From Gemmatimonas sp. (GTDB lineage Bacteria > Gemmatimonadota > Gemmatimonadetes > Gemmatimonadales > Gemmatimonadaceae): a stretch of 64,000 nucleotides of DNA. This document shows positions 26,280 through 35,646 of this stretch, in pieces. The stretch's first letter is position 1. Each line of letters starts with the position of its first letter. Location of the stretch: NCBI GenBank assembly GCA_011390885.1, contig JAABRO010000043.1:121929-185928 (forward strand), in the 5' to 3' direction. Both the position numbers and the translations under genes were made by a program. The notes beneath the pieces are model-generated. The model did not search any database, had not been told where the DNA came from, and worked only from the letters and a program-made list of their open reading frames with translations.

Positions 26280-26444
26280 GTGCCGATCGGGCTGATCGTG
26301 GTGATCAACGCCGTGCTGCTCATCGCCGTGGTGCTGGTGGTGCTGGTGCTGCGCCGTCCGGCACCCACGGTGCCGACGGTCCCGGCGGTGCCGACGGCCC
26401 CCGCCGTGCAGGCCCCGCAGCTGCCGGCGCCAGCCCCGCAGTAG
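26280..26444 (+). CDS. 54-residue single-pass membrane peptide
   Basis: A short reading frame from GTG 26280, 6 bases after the GEFT-protein stop, with GGAG just before the start. The peptide begins PIGLIVVINAVLLIAVV, a strongly hydrophobic segment of about 20 residues, then RRP and a Pro/Ala/Val tail. It could be a T6SS-associated small membrane protein co-translated with the GEFT protein. Its composition matches the upstream linker, so read-through or an accidental frame is not excluded. It ends 60 bases before the 3' end of the convergent second tssK. Function unknown. Confidence 0.5.
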   Translation: MPIGLIVVINAVLLIAVVLVVLVLRRPAPTVPTVPAVPTAPAVQAPQLPAPAPQ

Positions 26445-26504
26445 GTCGCGCTGCCGCTGGCCGAGCAGCCGCTGGCAGAGCAGCCGCTGGTGGCGCGGCC
26501 GCGA

Positions 26505-27851
26505 CTACCGCAGCACGATGACGAGCTCGAAGCGCGCGTTGACCAGCTCCGCGGGCACGTAGACGGCAAGGTTGCGGGCCTGCTGGATGGCGTCCCAGGC
26601 GCCGCCGGCCTTGCGCAGGGCGAAGTACTGGAAGTCGAGCTTGACCGGCACCGCGGGCGGGGGTGAGGACACGTGCGCCAGCTCGAGCCCCGGGAGCGCC
26701 TGGCGGATGAGGGTGTCGACCACATCGGCCGAGCCGACCTTGCACCCCTGCATCACCTTGGGAATGAGCTCCTGCTGGCGCAGCGGTGCGCTCACCGCGA
26801 GGAAGAGCTGCGGCGCGTCGAGCCACGAGGCCTGCTCGATGGCGACGGCGTGCAACGTGGGGCGCACCGGCTTGAGCGGGAGCGACACGGCCGTGTCGAC
26901 GACCGCGCCGTCGAGCAGCGCGTAGAGCCGCCGCTCGAGTTCGGCGAAGCCTTCGCCGAGCCGCAGGTGGTCGTAGGCCGGCAGCGACCGCGCGTCGGCG
27001 TTGGCGTCGAAGGTGGACAGCGCGCCCACGAGCGCCAGCATGGCCTCCCACAACTCGGCCGGGTGGCCGCGTCGCACCTCGCTGAGGTGGCGCAGGATGG
27101 GGTAGTGCGTGTTGAGCGTGTAGAGCAGCCAGAAGCTGCCCACATCGGCAACCGAGAAGTCGGCGAGCCCCTGGTTGCGCTGGCGCCGGCTGCCGGAGAG
27201 CGCACTGCTCTTGGCCGAGAGCCGTTCCACGAGTCGGCGCGCGAGCGCGAGCAGCGACGGGCTGGCGGCGAGGTCGAGCAGCGGCGGCACGAACGCCGGA
27301 TCGAAGGACAGCTCACCGGAGGTGGCGCGCGCGATGCGCGCGATCGGGAGCGTCGTGACGCCTTCGGTACTCTCGCCTTCGAGGATGAGCCGGAGGCTGG
27401 GCGGCGCCACCTGAATGGGGCGCTCGGTGAGGCCGGTGGTCTCATCGCGCATGAGGTGCTCGTCGGCGTGCCAACGGGCGCGATCGCGCTCACCCTGTCG
27501 CGCGACGTTGCGCGCGCCCGGCCGGTACTCCGGGACGGCAAGATACGCGAGCAGGGTGCGCTGGTCGGGCGCGAAGGCATCGGCGAGCTGTCGCGGTGAC
27601 GGCGTGGCGCCGCTGGCGGGCACGTCGAAGAGCAGTCCGTCGGGGAAGCGACCAGCCGCGGCGGTGAGCACGAGTGTGCCACCGGCGAGTGCCTCGTGAT
27701 CGAACGCGAGGCGCGAGACGCCCCATGGGCAGAACGTGAGCGCACCCACCTGGAAGGCGAGCGTTTCGTCGTGATGGCGGTCCTGCGCCTGCAAGTGCTG
27801 CGGCGTGAGGAGCACACCTTTCGTCCAGAGGACCGGCTGCAAGCGAGTCAT
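26505..27851 (-). CDS. tssK: second T6SS TssK paralog
   Basis: 448 residues from ATG 27851 (MTRLQPVLWTKGVLL). The N-terminal hallmark is LLTPQHLQAQDRH, close to TssK copy 1 (HLTPQHFQAQRRY), and the whole length aligns by pattern: a PDGLLFDVP block, DETTGLTERPIQ, and a final strand FELVIVLR. It is therefore a full-length TssK-family member, not a fragment. It is transcribed alone on the minus strand, divergent from tssB. Two TssK proteins could form mixed baseplate links or serve different envelope docking partners; this is inference. Confidence 0.85.
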   Translation of the reverse strand: MTRLQPVLWTKGVLLTPQHLQAQDRHHDETLAFQVGALTFCPWGVSRLAFDHEALAGGTLVLTAAAGRFPDGLLFDVPASGATPSPRQLADAFAPDQRTLLAYLAVPEYRPGARNVARQGERDRARWHADEHLMRDETTGLTERPIQVAPPSLRLILEGESTEGVTTLPIARIARATSGELSFDPAFVPPLLDLAASPSLLALARRLVERLSAKSSALSGSRRQRNQGLADFSVADVGSFWLLYTLNTHYPILRHLSEVRRGHPAELWEAMLALVGALSTFDANADARSLPAYDHLRLGEGFAELERRLYALLDGAVVDTAVSLPLKPVRPTLHAVAIEQASWLDAPQLFLAVSAPLRQQELIPKVMQGCKVGSADVVDTLIRQALPGLELAHVSSPPPAVPVKLDFQYFALRKAGGAWDAIQQARNLAVYVPAELVNARFELVIVLR

Positions 27852-27917
27852 GCGGTAACGTACGCGCCGGGCGACGGGAGGCAACACGGCACCGGAGTCA
27901 CATTCTCGACCATCTGC

Positions 27918-27947
27918 TTGACAAGTCGGGTGCCGGAGGGGACGTTA
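27918..27947 (+). promoter_or_regulatory. possible promoter upstream of tssB
   Basis: A perfect -35 hexamer TTGACA (27918-27923) lies in the 162-base region between the divergent second tssK and tssB. The -10 position (GACGTT at 27941-27946, 17-base spacer) matches the TATAAT consensus poorly, so the call is weak. It would give a leader of about 60 bases. Confidence 0.3.
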
Positions 27948-28013
27948 GGCGCCTGCATCACCTTCCCGCCGCCGCCTCCTCCCCCACACAATTTCCTGCG
28001 CCGGAGCACGAGC

Positions 28014-28520
28014 ATGGCTGACAGTACCCAAAAAAAACTTGAACGCGTTCGACCGCCCCGCATCCAGATCTCGTATGAGGTCGAGACGGGCGGCGCGATC
28101 GAGATGAAGGAGTTGCCGTTTCTCATGGGCGTGCTCGGCGACTTCAGCGGCAATCCCGCCGAGCCGCTGGCGCGCCTGAAGGACCGCAAGTTCGTGGAGA
28201 TCACGCCGGACAACTTCGACGACACGCTCGCGAGCATGAAGCCGCGCCTGCAGTTCTCCGTCGAGAACAAGCTGAGCGAGGACGCGGATGCGCCGAAGCT
28301 CGGCGTCGAACTGAACTTCCGCAGCATGGACGACTTCTCGCCCGACGCGGTGGCCCGTCAGGTGAAGCCGCTGCGCGAGCTGCTCGACCTGCGCACGGAG
28401 CTCTCGAACCTGCGCGCGAACCTGCAGACGAACGAGAAGCTGGACGAAGTGCTGCAGGAGACGCTGGGCGATGCCGACAAGATGGCGAAGCTCAAGGCCG
28501 AACTCGGTCTGGAGAGCTGA
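28014..28520 (+). CDS. tssB: T6SS contractile sheath small subunit TssB
   Basis: 168 residues, normal length. The family features are RPPRIQISYEVETGGA near the N-terminus, ELPFLMGVLGDFSG, KFVEITPDNFDD, LGVELNFRSMDDFSPDAV and a helical C-terminus. TssB pairs with TssC to build the contractile sheath around the Hcp tube in the cytoplasm. The ATG has GGAG 7 bases upstream. tssC begins 3 bases after the stop, so the two are co-translated. Confidence 0.95.
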   Translation: MADSTQKKLERVRPPRIQISYEVETGGAIEMKELPFLMGVLGDFSGNPAEPLARLKDRKFVEITPDNFDDTLASMKPRLQFSVENKLSEDADAPKLGVELNFRSMDDFSPDAVARQVKPLRELLDLRTELSNLRANLQTNEKLDEVLQETLGDADKMAKLKAELGLES

Positions 28521-28523
28521 GCC

Positions 28524-30002
28524 ATGGCCGAAGCACAGAAGGCGGCCGCGCAGGCCGTCACGACCGATGCGGACCTGTCGCTGCTCGACCAGATCGTCGA
28601 GCAGGGCAAGCTGGGCAAGGACGTGGAGTCGAAGGGCCGGGGCAAGGACCTGGTCAAGCGCTTCGTGTCCGAAGTGCTCGAAGGCGCCATCACGATCAAC
28701 CGCGACACGGAGTCGATGATCAACGCGCGCATCGCGCAGATCGACCACCTGCTGTCGCTGCAGATCAACGAGATCATGCACCACCCCGACTTCCAGAAGC
28801 TGGAGGGGTCGTGGCGCGGGCTGCAGTTCCTGCTCAAGCAGAGCGAGACGAGCAGCATGCTGAAGATCAAGGTGCTCAACGTCTCGAAGAAGGACCTGCT
28901 GCGCGACCTGCAGCGCGCGCCGGAGTTCGACCAGAGCGCGCTGTTCAAGAAGGTGTACGAGGAGGAGTACGGCGTCTTCGGCGGCACGCCCTTCGGCGCG
29001 CTGGTGGGCGACTACTACTTCGACAAGAGCGGCCAGGACATCGAGCTGCTGGAGAAGATCTCGAACGTGGCGGCGGCGGCGCATGCGCCGTTCATGACGG
29101 CCGCGTCGCACGAGATGATGAACCTCGAGAGCTGGTCGGAGCTCGACACGCCGCGCGACCTCGCGAAGATCTTCGACAGCACCGAGTACGCGAAGTACAA
29201 GGCGTTCCGCAACTCGGAGGATGCGCGCTACGTGGCGCTGACCGCGCCGCGCGTGCTCATGCGGGAGCCGTACGGCAGCGCGACGGTGCCGATCGAGGCG
29301 TTCAACTACGAGGAGCGCGTGGACGGCTCCAACCACGACCACTACTGCTGGGGCAACGCGGCGTACACGCTGGCGGCGAACGTGAACAAGGCGTTCGCGT
29401 TCTACGGCTGGACGGCGTCGATCCGCGGTGTGGAGAGCGGCGGGCTCGTGGAAGGGCTGCCCGTGCACAACTTCCGCACGGAGTCGGGCGAGATCGCGAT
29501 GAAGTGCCCGACGGAGGTGCAGATCACCGATCGGCGCGAGAAGGAGCTGGCCGATCTCGGCTTCGCGCCGCTAGTGCACCAGAAGGGCACGGCCAACGCG
29601 GCGTTCTTCTCGGTGCAGTCGGCGCAGAAGCCCAAGGTCTACGACGACCCGAACGCGTCCTCGAGCGCCCGGCTCTCCGCGCAGCTGCCGTACATCTTCT
29701 CGACGTCGCGCTTCGCGCACTACCTCAAGGTGATGATGCGGGACAAGATCGGCGGCTACACCTCGCGCGGCGAGACGGAGTCGTTCCTGAACCGCTGGAT
29801 CCAGAACTACGTCGCCCCGACGAATGCGCCGGCGTCCATGAAGGCGAAGTGCCCGCTGGCCGAGGCGCGGATCGACGTGGTCGAAGTGCCCGGCAAGCCC
29901 GGCGTGTATCGCGCGATCGCGTTCATGAAGCCGCACTTCCAGCTCGACGAACTCAGCGTGTCGATGCGCCTCGTCGCCGACCTGCCGGCGGCGGCGAAGT
30001 AA
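28524..30002 (+). CDS. tssC: T6SS contractile sheath large subunit TssC
   Basis: 492 residues, normal length. Recognisable blocks are ILHLLSLQINEIMHHPDFQ-like sequence (here IDHLLSLQINEIMHHPDF), LEGSWRGLQFLL, EYGVFGGTPFGALVGDYYF and the FSTSRFAHYLKVMMRD-like block (here IFSTSRFAHYLKVM), with GGYTSRGETESFLNRWIQNY near the C-terminus. TssC supplies the outer sheath layer that the ClpV unfoldase recycles. It lies between tssB and hcp in the plus-strand operon. Confidence 0.95.
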   Translation: MAEAQKAAAQAVTTDADLSLLDQIVEQGKLGKDVESKGRGKDLVKRFVSEVLEGAITINRDTESMINARIAQIDHLLSLQINEIMHHPDFQKLEGSWRGLQFLLKQSETSSMLKIKVLNVSKKDLLRDLQRAPEFDQSALFKKVYEEEYGVFGGTPFGALVGDYYFDKSGQDIELLEKISNVAAAAHAPFMTAASHEMMNLESWSELDTPRDLAKIFDSTEYAKYKAFRNSEDARYVALTAPRVLMREPYGSATVPIEAFNYEERVDGSNHDHYCWGNAAYTLAANVNKAFAFYGWTASIRGVESGGLVEGLPVHNFRTESGEIAMKCPTEVQITDRREKELADLGFAPLVHQKGTANAAFFSVQSAQKPKVYDDPNASSSARLSAQLPYIFSTSRFAHYLKVMMRDKIGGYTSRGETESFLNRWIQNYVAPTNAPASMKAKCPLAEARIDVVEVPGKPGVYRAIAFMKPHFQLDELSVSMRLVADLPAAAK

Positions 30003-30068
30003 GCAGGTCCCGCAGGATCCCGCAGTCCTCGCGCAGTCACGTCCCGACCTTTTTCCGGAGTTTGCACC

Positions 30069-30584
30069 ATGGCATTCGATACGTTCCTGTTCCTCGATGG
30101 CGTCGTGGGTGAGTCGACGGCCGTCATCGATCCCAAGCCGAACGGCCTGAAGGGTCCGCCGTGCGAGATCTTCAGCTTCAGCTGGGGCGCGAGCAACCCG
30201 ACCACGGTCGACTCGCGTGGTGGCGGCCTGGCCGCGGGCAAGGTGTCGATCAGCAGCTTCAACGTGATGAAGAAGACGGACGACACGAGCCCCGTGCTCA
30301 TGCAGTACTGCTGCGCCGGCCAGCACATCGCGAAGGCGAGCGTCATCATGCGCAAGGCCACCGGCACGGATGGCAAGCAGCAGACCTTCCTGCAGTACGA
30401 CTTCGAGGACGTGATGGTCGAGAGCATCCAGTGGTCGGGGTCGAGCGGCGGCGATGACACGCCGACGGAGTCGATGTCGCTGGCGTTCGCCAAGGTCACC
30501 GTGACGAACTACAAGCAGGACATGAAGGGCGCGATGGTGAAGGGCTCTGGCGCGTCGTGGGACCTCACGAAGGTCACGGCGTAA
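30069..30584 (+). CDS. hcp: T6SS tube protein Hcp (TssD)
   Basis: 171 residues, normal for Hcp. The N-terminus has MAFDTFLFLDGVVGES and the IFSFSWGASNPTT block, then KVSISSFNVMKKTDDTSPVL, HIAKASVIMRKA and a C-terminal YKQDMKGAMVKGSGASWDL region. Hexameric rings of Hcp stack into the inner tube, which is propelled by sheath contraction and can carry effectors. The start has a Shine-Dalgarno-like CCGGAG 9 bases upstream. The 66-base gap after tssC shows no clear terminator. Confidence 0.94.
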   Translation: MAFDTFLFLDGVVGESTAVIDPKPNGLKGPPCEIFSFSWGASNPTTVDSRGGGLAAGKVSISSFNVMKKTDDTSPVLMQYCCAGQHIAKASVIMRKATGTDGKQQTFLQYDFEDVMVESIQWSGSSGGDDTPTESMSLAFAKVTVTNYKQDMKGAMVKGSGASWDLTKVTA

Positions 30585-30587
30585 TCC

Positions 30588-31304
30588 ATGAGCGCGTCTT
30601 CCACCTCCGCGCATGCGTTGTTCACCAGCGGCCGGCTGGAAGACGCCATCACGCAGCTGGGCGCCGAGTTGCGCGAGCATCCCACGGACGCCCAGCGGCG
30701 GAGTTTCCTGTTCGAGCTGCTGTCGCTGGCGGGCCAGTACGACCGGGCCGCCAAGCAACTCGATCTGCTGGCCTCCGCCAGTCCCATGGCGGAGGCGGGC
30801 GCGTCGGTCTATCGCGCCGCGCTGCAGGCCGAGCGTGTGCGTGAGCACATGTTCGAGAGCGGCGACTTTCCGCAGGGGGCAGCCCCCGCGCCGGTCGCCG
30901 GCACGTGCAATGGCACCCCGTTTTCGTCCATCGAGGACGCCGATCCCAGAGTCGGCGCGCGACTCGAAGTCATGGCGGGCGGCCGCTATCTCTGGATGCC
31001 GTTCGCGCACCTCGCGTCGGTGGTCATCGAGGCGCCGACGCGACTGCGCGATGTGCACTGGCTGCCGGCGCGCATCGCCACGGGACCGTCCGTGAAGGAC
31101 ATGGAACTGGGGCAGGTGCTGCTCCCCGCCCTCTCGCCGGCCGCGTGGCGCCAAACCGATGCGGAGCTGCGCCTGGGACGGGCCACCGACTGGGAGGAGC
31201 TGCCGAGCGGTGAGTTCGCCCCGGTGGGCCAGAAAATGCTCCTGATCGACGAGCAGCATGTTCCGCTGGCCGACGTGCGCGAGTTGACCTTCGGGTCGGC
31301 GTAA
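30588..31304 (+). CDS. tagJ: T6SS accessory protein TagJ (ImpE/SciE family)
   Basis: 238 residues, usual length. The N-terminal third is TPR-like (LFTSGRLEDAITQLGAEL, DAQRRSFLFELLSLAGQYDRA), and the rest is the ImpE/SciE domain (GGRYLWMPFAHLASVVIEAP, LRDVHWLPARI, KMLLIDEQHVPLADVRELTF). In Pseudomonas the homologue binds the sheath protein TssB and influences recycling by ClpV. It starts 3 bases after the hcp stop, in the T6SS operon. Confidence 0.9.
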   Translation: MSASSTSAHALFTSGRLEDAITQLGAELREHPTDAQRRSFLFELLSLAGQYDRAAKQLDLLASASPMAEAGASVYRAALQAERVREHMFESGDFPQGAAPAPVAGTCNGTPFSSIEDADPRVGARLEVMAGGRYLWMPFAHLASVVIEAPTRLRDVHWLPARIATGPSVKDMELGQVLLPALSPAAWRQTDAELRLGRATDWEELPSGEFAPVGQKMLLIDEQHVPLADVRELTFGSA

Positions 31305-31432
31305 CGCGCCGTGGGGTCGGGCCGCCCTCCGCGCGGCTGGCTACCCGGTCCCCGACTGCTGTGTGAACCGGATGGACCGCGCCCGCGGCCCCCATCGTGT
31401 CCTTTCCGCGTCTCGCCCGTGAGTGTCGCTGG

Positions 31433-33295
31433 ATGCCTGTGAACACCGAACTGCTGACCGCGCTGCTGAACCCGATCCCCGGCGACAATCCGTCGGGGGC
31501 GGACCTGCGCTATGACGCGCGCATCGACGCGATCAAAGACGCCAGGCGCGAGGACCCCTATCACGAGGATCCCAGCCAGCGGAAATACGCCGACTGGCAG
31601 GTGGTCATCAGCGGCCTCACGCCGCTGCTCGCGAAAGAGACGAAGGACCTGCAGTTCGCGGCGTGGCTGACCGAAGGCCTCGTGCGGAAGCAGGGGTACG
31701 GCGGACTCGCCACCGGCCTGTCCGCGCTGCACGGCTTCCTCGCCCAGTTCTGGGACACGTGCTACCCGCTGCCGGAAGACGACGACCTCGAGCTGCGCGT
31801 CGGCCCGCTGGAGTGGGTGGGTGGCAACCTGGCGATTCCGCTGCGGCTCGCGCCCTTCGGCAGCGCGCCCTTCTCGTTCCTCGACCATCAGCTCTCGCGC
31901 ACGATTCCCTCCGAGTCCGAGGCCGACGGCGACCGGGCCAAGCTCGCCGCCCGCGCCGAGGCGCTGGAGCAGGGACGCATGGCGCCGGAAACCGTCGATG
32001 CCGCGATCGACGCGATGAACAAGGGCACCGTGCGCGCCGTCCTGGCCGATGTGCTGGCGGTCAAGGAGGCGCTGGCCGCGCTGGAGACGATCGCCGACGA
32101 GCGCTTCGGCCGCGACGCGCCCTCCTTCCTCCCGCTGCGCAACGCCGTCGATGACATCCATCGGCTCGGCAGCACCATCCTCGCGGCGAAGCTCGAGACC
32201 GATCCTGATCCCCTCGAGATCGAGGAGGAAGGCGAGGCCCCGGAGAGCGGTGCCCCGTCGGATCCCTCCGCGCCCATGACGCCGGAGCCGACCGGCCGCG
32301 CCGACGCCGCCAGTCGCATCGCTGTCGTGGCGAAGTGGTATCGCAAGGAGGACCCCACGAATCCGGCGCCGTACGCGATGGTGCGCGGTTTCCGCTGGGG
32401 TGAACTGCGCGTGAACGCCCCGGAGCTCGATCCGAAGCTGCTCGAGGCCCCCCCGACCGCGATGCGCTCGCGGCTCAAGGGGCTGATGCTCGATGGCAAG
32501 TGGGCCGACCTGCTCGAGCTGGGGGAATCGCTCATGGCCACGCCCCAGGGACGCGGCTGGCTCGACCTGCAGCGCTACGCCCTCACGGCCTGTGCCAACC
32601 TCGGCGCCGGCTACGATCCGGTCGCAGCCGTGATTCGCGCGGAACTGCGCGCGCTGCTCGCGGCCGTGCCGACGCTTCCGGAGATGACCTTGATGGATGA
32701 CACCCCGACGGCCAACGGTGAGACGACGGAATGGCTGGCGTCGGACGGGCTCCTGCCGCCGCCGGTGGACGAAGCCGTCGCGCCGGTCGATGGCGACGAG
32801 GGCGCCGACGTCGAGGCCGAGGACGGCGCCGATGTCCTCATGGACGCGCTCGACGACGACCACCGGACGGCCGAGCAGGGGGGACTCGCCAAGGTGCGCC
32901 GTGGGCGCGTCCGGGCGACCGGTCGGGATCCCTTCGAGCTGGCCCGCCAGGAGCTGGCGCACGGCCGCCCCAATCGCGCCATCGAGCTGCTCGTCACGGA
33001 ACTGCAGCGGGAGCGGTCGCCGCGCGGGCATTTCGTGCGACAGACGCAGATCGCGTACATCATGGTCGAGGCGGGGCTCGATGCAGTGGCGCACCCGATC
33101 CTGCAACGGCTCATCGAGACGATCGACGAGAAGGGACTGGAGCAGTGGGAGGCCGGCGCGCTGGTCGCGCAGCCCATGGCGCTCATGTGCCGCGTCATCG
33201 ATCGGACCGAGGGTGACGCCAGCGAACGGTACCAGCTCTACCTGCGCGTGTGCCGACTCGATCCCCTGCAGGCGCTCGCATTGCAGGCGCGCTGA
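31433..33295 (+). CDS. tssA: T6SS cap/assembly protein TssA (long, VasJ-type C-terminus)
   Basis: 620 residues from ATG 31433; the frame also opens at GTG 31397. The N-terminal ImpA domain has the signature GDNPSGADLRYD and ARREDP. An acidic, Pro-rich linker follows (EEEGEAPESGAPSDPSAP), then middle helical parts and a second acidic stretch (DEGADVEAEDGADV). The C-terminal VasJ-like domain (DPFELARQELAHGRPNRAIE onward) resembles the assembly-capping TssA class. TssA primes baseplate assembly and helps polymerise tube and sheath. The protein is longer than most TssA because of the linkers. The 128-base gap before it shows no recognisable element. Confidence 0.9.
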   Translation: MPVNTELLTALLNPIPGDNPSGADLRYDARIDAIKDARREDPYHEDPSQRKYADWQVVISGLTPLLAKETKDLQFAAWLTEGLVRKQGYGGLATGLSALHGFLAQFWDTCYPLPEDDDLELRVGPLEWVGGNLAIPLRLAPFGSAPFSFLDHQLSRTIPSESEADGDRAKLAARAEALEQGRMAPETVDAAIDAMNKGTVRAVLADVLAVKEALAALETIADERFGRDAPSFLPLRNAVDDIHRLGSTILAAKLETDPDPLEIEEEGEAPESGAPSDPSAPMTPEPTGRADAASRIAVVAKWYRKEDPTNPAPYAMVRGFRWGELRVNAPELDPKLLEAPPTAMRSRLKGLMLDGKWADLLELGESLMATPQGRGWLDLQRYALTACANLGAGYDPVAAVIRAELRALLAAVPTLPEMTLMDDTPTANGETTEWLASDGLLPPPVDEAVAPVDGDEGADVEAEDGADVLMDALDDDHRTAEQGGLAKVRRGRVRATGRDPFELARQELAHGRPNRAIELLVTELQRERSPRGHFVRQTQIAYIMVEAGLDAVAHPILQRLIETIDEKGLEQWEAGALVAQPMALMCRVIDRTEGDASERYQLYLRVCRLDPLQALALQAR

Positions 33296-33310
33296 CGGAG
33301 ACGCCGCGCC

Positions 33311-33802
33311 ATGGCCAGAACCGAACTCGACCGCGCCGTCCAGCCGTCGCTCCTGGATCGCCTCACCGACCTCGAGCCGACCGCGATCGCCGACCCGGCG
33401 ACCAGCCGGGATGCCTCGGAGCGCGCGTACCGGATCGCCGTGCAGCGCGATGTCGAGTTGCTGTTGAACACGCGCCGGACGATGATTCGCGCGGACGTCG
33501 GGCTCCCCGAACTCCAGCAGTCCGTGCATCAGTACGGCCTGCCCGATACGTCCGGCCTGACCTTCTCGAACGTCGAGGGGCGGAAGCAGCTCACCGATGA
33601 CATCGCCGACACGCTTCGGCGCTTCGAGCCGCGCCTCGCCAACGTCGTGGTGCGGCTGATCGACGCGAACCAGGTCTCCACCCCGCAGGTGCGCTTCTCG
33701 ATCTCGGCCACGCTGCGCATGGATCCGAGCCCGGAGCAGATCGTCTTCGACACGGTGCTCGAGATCGCCAGCGGCACGTACGACGTCGCGGGTGGACGCT
33801 GA
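33311..33802 (+). CDS. tssE: T6SS baseplate subunit TssE (gp25-like)
   Basis: 163 residues. It matches TssE/gp25 with RTELDRAVQPSLLDRLTD, an LLNTRRTMI core near 60-68 and a C-terminal FEPRLANVVVRLIDAN strand-helix. TssE forms the inner part of the baseplate wedge where the sheath begins. Its stop codon overlaps the ATG of tssF by one base (TGATG), indicating translational coupling. Confidence 0.92.
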   Translation: MARTELDRAVQPSLLDRLTDLEPTAIADPATSRDASERAYRIAVQRDVELLLNTRRTMIRADVGLPELQQSVHQYGLPDTSGLTFSNVEGRKQLTDDIADTLRRFEPRLANVVVRLIDANQVSTPQVRFSISATLRMDPSPEQIVFDTVLEIASGTYDVAGGR

Positions 33803-35646
33803 TGCAGGACGACCTGCTGCTGTACTACGAACGGGAGCTGACCTACCTCCGCAAGCTCGGGGCGGAGTTCGCGCAGCGTTATCCGAAGGTCGCGTCTCGG
33901 CTGCAGCTCGAGGCCAGCAAGACGGAGGACCCGCACGTCGAGCGGTTGCTCGAAGGCTTCGCGTTCCTCACCGCGCGCGTGCAACGTCGCCTCGACGACG
34001 ACTTTCCGGAGATCTCCGAGTCGCTGCTCGAGATGCTCCATCCGCAACTGGTGCGTCCGCTTCCCGCGATGTGCATCGTGGACATGCCGCTCGATCCGGC
34101 GCAGGGACGCTCGCCGGAAGGCTTCCGCGTGGAGCGCGGCAGCACGCTGCTCTCGCGCCCGGTGCAGGGCGTGCCATGCAGTTTCCGCACCGTGTACGAC
34201 ACGGTGCTCTGGCCGTTGACCGTGACCGCCGCCGAGTGGACCTCCACCGATCGCGTCAGCGGTGGCGCGCGCGGCCCGGAGGCGGTGGGCGCGGTGCGCC
34301 TCGAACTGCGCGCGTTCGAGGGAGTGAAGCTGCAGAGCCTCACGATGGACAGCCTGCGGCTCCACCTGTCCGGCGATGCGAACGTGGTGGACACGCTGTA
34401 CGAACTGCTCGTCAACAATGTCGCCCAGGTCGTGGTCCGTGACCCGGATCGACCCCAGGCGCCGCCCGTCGTGCTCGGGGCCGGCTGCATCGAGCCGATC
34501 GGGTTCGGCGAAGACGAGCACATGCTGCCCTACCCGACCCATGCGTTCGCGGGCTACGGGCTGCTGACGGAGCTGTTCGCCTTTCCGGAGAAGTTCCACT
34601 TCGTGGAGCTGCGCGGCCTCGGCGAGGCGCTGCGCACGCTCGCCGCCACCGACCGCGTGGAGATCGGCATCCTCATCACGCCGTTCGAGCGCATCGACCG
34701 TCGGCAGGCGCTCGAGCTCGGACTCTCGCCGAAGACGTTTCGCACCAATGCGACGCCGGCCGTCAATCTCTTCGAGCAGACGGCCGAACCGATCCTGCTG
34801 ACCGAACGCGCCTTCGAATACCCCGTGATCCCCGACGTGCGCCGGCGGCTCGAGGTGGAGACGTGGTCGGTGGACAAGGTCACGCTGGTCGAGCACGAGG
34901 CGCGCGAGAGCCGCACCGTGGCGCCGCTGTACTCGCATCAGCACCAGCAGGCCGGCGCGAAGCACGACATGTTCTGGAGCACCACGCGGCGCGCGTCCAC
35001 GTGGCGCACCGACCGCGCCACGGACCTGTTCCTGGCGTTCACCGACCTCAGTGGCGAGATCCGGCCGCCCGACGTCGACGTCGCGTCGCTGCGCGTGACC
35101 TGCTACAACGGTGACCTGCCGAGCCGCCTGCCGTTCGGGGTGGATGAACGCGGGGACTTCGAGCTGCTGAGCGGCGGACCGATCGCCCGCATCACCTGCG
35201 TGGTGAACCCGACCCGTTCCGTGCAGCCGTCGCTGGGCAAGAGCCTGCTGTGGCGCATGATTTCGTCGCTGTCGCTCAATCACCTCTCGCTCACGGAAGG
35301 CTCGCCGGACGCGCTGCAGGAGATCCTGCGGCTGCACAACCTCAGCAACGCCCTGAGTGCGGAGCGCCAGATCGAGGGGATGGTGGGCGTGCGGAGTGAA
35401 CCGTCGTACGCGCGCGTGGCTGCCACGCACGGCATCGCCTTCGCGCGAGGGCGCCGCATCGAGCTCGAGTTCGACGAGGAGCGCTTTGCCGGTGGGGGCA
35501 TGTTCCTCTTCGCCAGCGTGCTCGAACGGTTCCTGGCGTTGTACGCGTCGATCAACAGCTTCACCCAGGTGTCCGTTCGGTCACGCCAGCGTCGCCGTCC
35601 GGTGGTCGACTGGCCGGCGCGCGCGGGACGGCGCACCCTGCTATGA
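33802..35646 (+). CDS. tssF: T6SS baseplate subunit TssF
   Basis: 614 residues, normal length. It begins DDLLLYYERELTYLRKLGAEF followed by RYPKVASRLQLEASKTEDPHVERLLEGFAFLTARV, the strongest TssF signature (broken here: RYPKVASRL, DPHVERLLEGFAFL). HPQLVRPLPAM and an ELRGLGEALR block follow, ending in the SVRSRQRR region. TssF forms the wedge with TssE, TssG and TssK. It overlaps tssG by 4 bases (ATGA). Confidence 0.94.
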   Translation: MQDDLLLYYERELTYLRKLGAEFAQRYPKVASRLQLEASKTEDPHVERLLEGFAFLTARVQRRLDDDFPEISESLLEMLHPQLVRPLPAMCIVDMPLDPAQGRSPEGFRVERGSTLLSRPVQGVPCSFRTVYDTVLWPLTVTAAEWTSTDRVSGGARGPEAVGAVRLELRAFEGVKLQSLTMDSLRLHLSGDANVVDTLYELLVNNVAQVVVRDPDRPQAPPVVLGAGCIEPIGFGEDEHMLPYPTHAFAGYGLLTELFAFPEKFHFVELRGLGEALRTLAATDRVEIGILITPFERIDRRQALELGLSPKTFRTNATPAVNLFEQTAEPILLTERAFEYPVIPDVRRRLEVETWSVDKVTLVEHEARESRTVAPLYSHQHQQAGAKHDMFWSTTRRASTWRTDRATDLFLAFTDLSGEIRPPDVDVASLRVTCYNGDLPSRLPFGVDERGDFELLSGGPIARITCVVNPTRSVQPSLGKSLLWRMISSLSLNHLSLTEGSPDALQEILRLHNLSNALSAERQIEGMVGVRSEPSYARVAATHGIAFARGRRIELEFDEERFAGGGMFLFASVLERFLALYASINSFTQVSVRSRQRRRPVVDWPARAGRRTLL

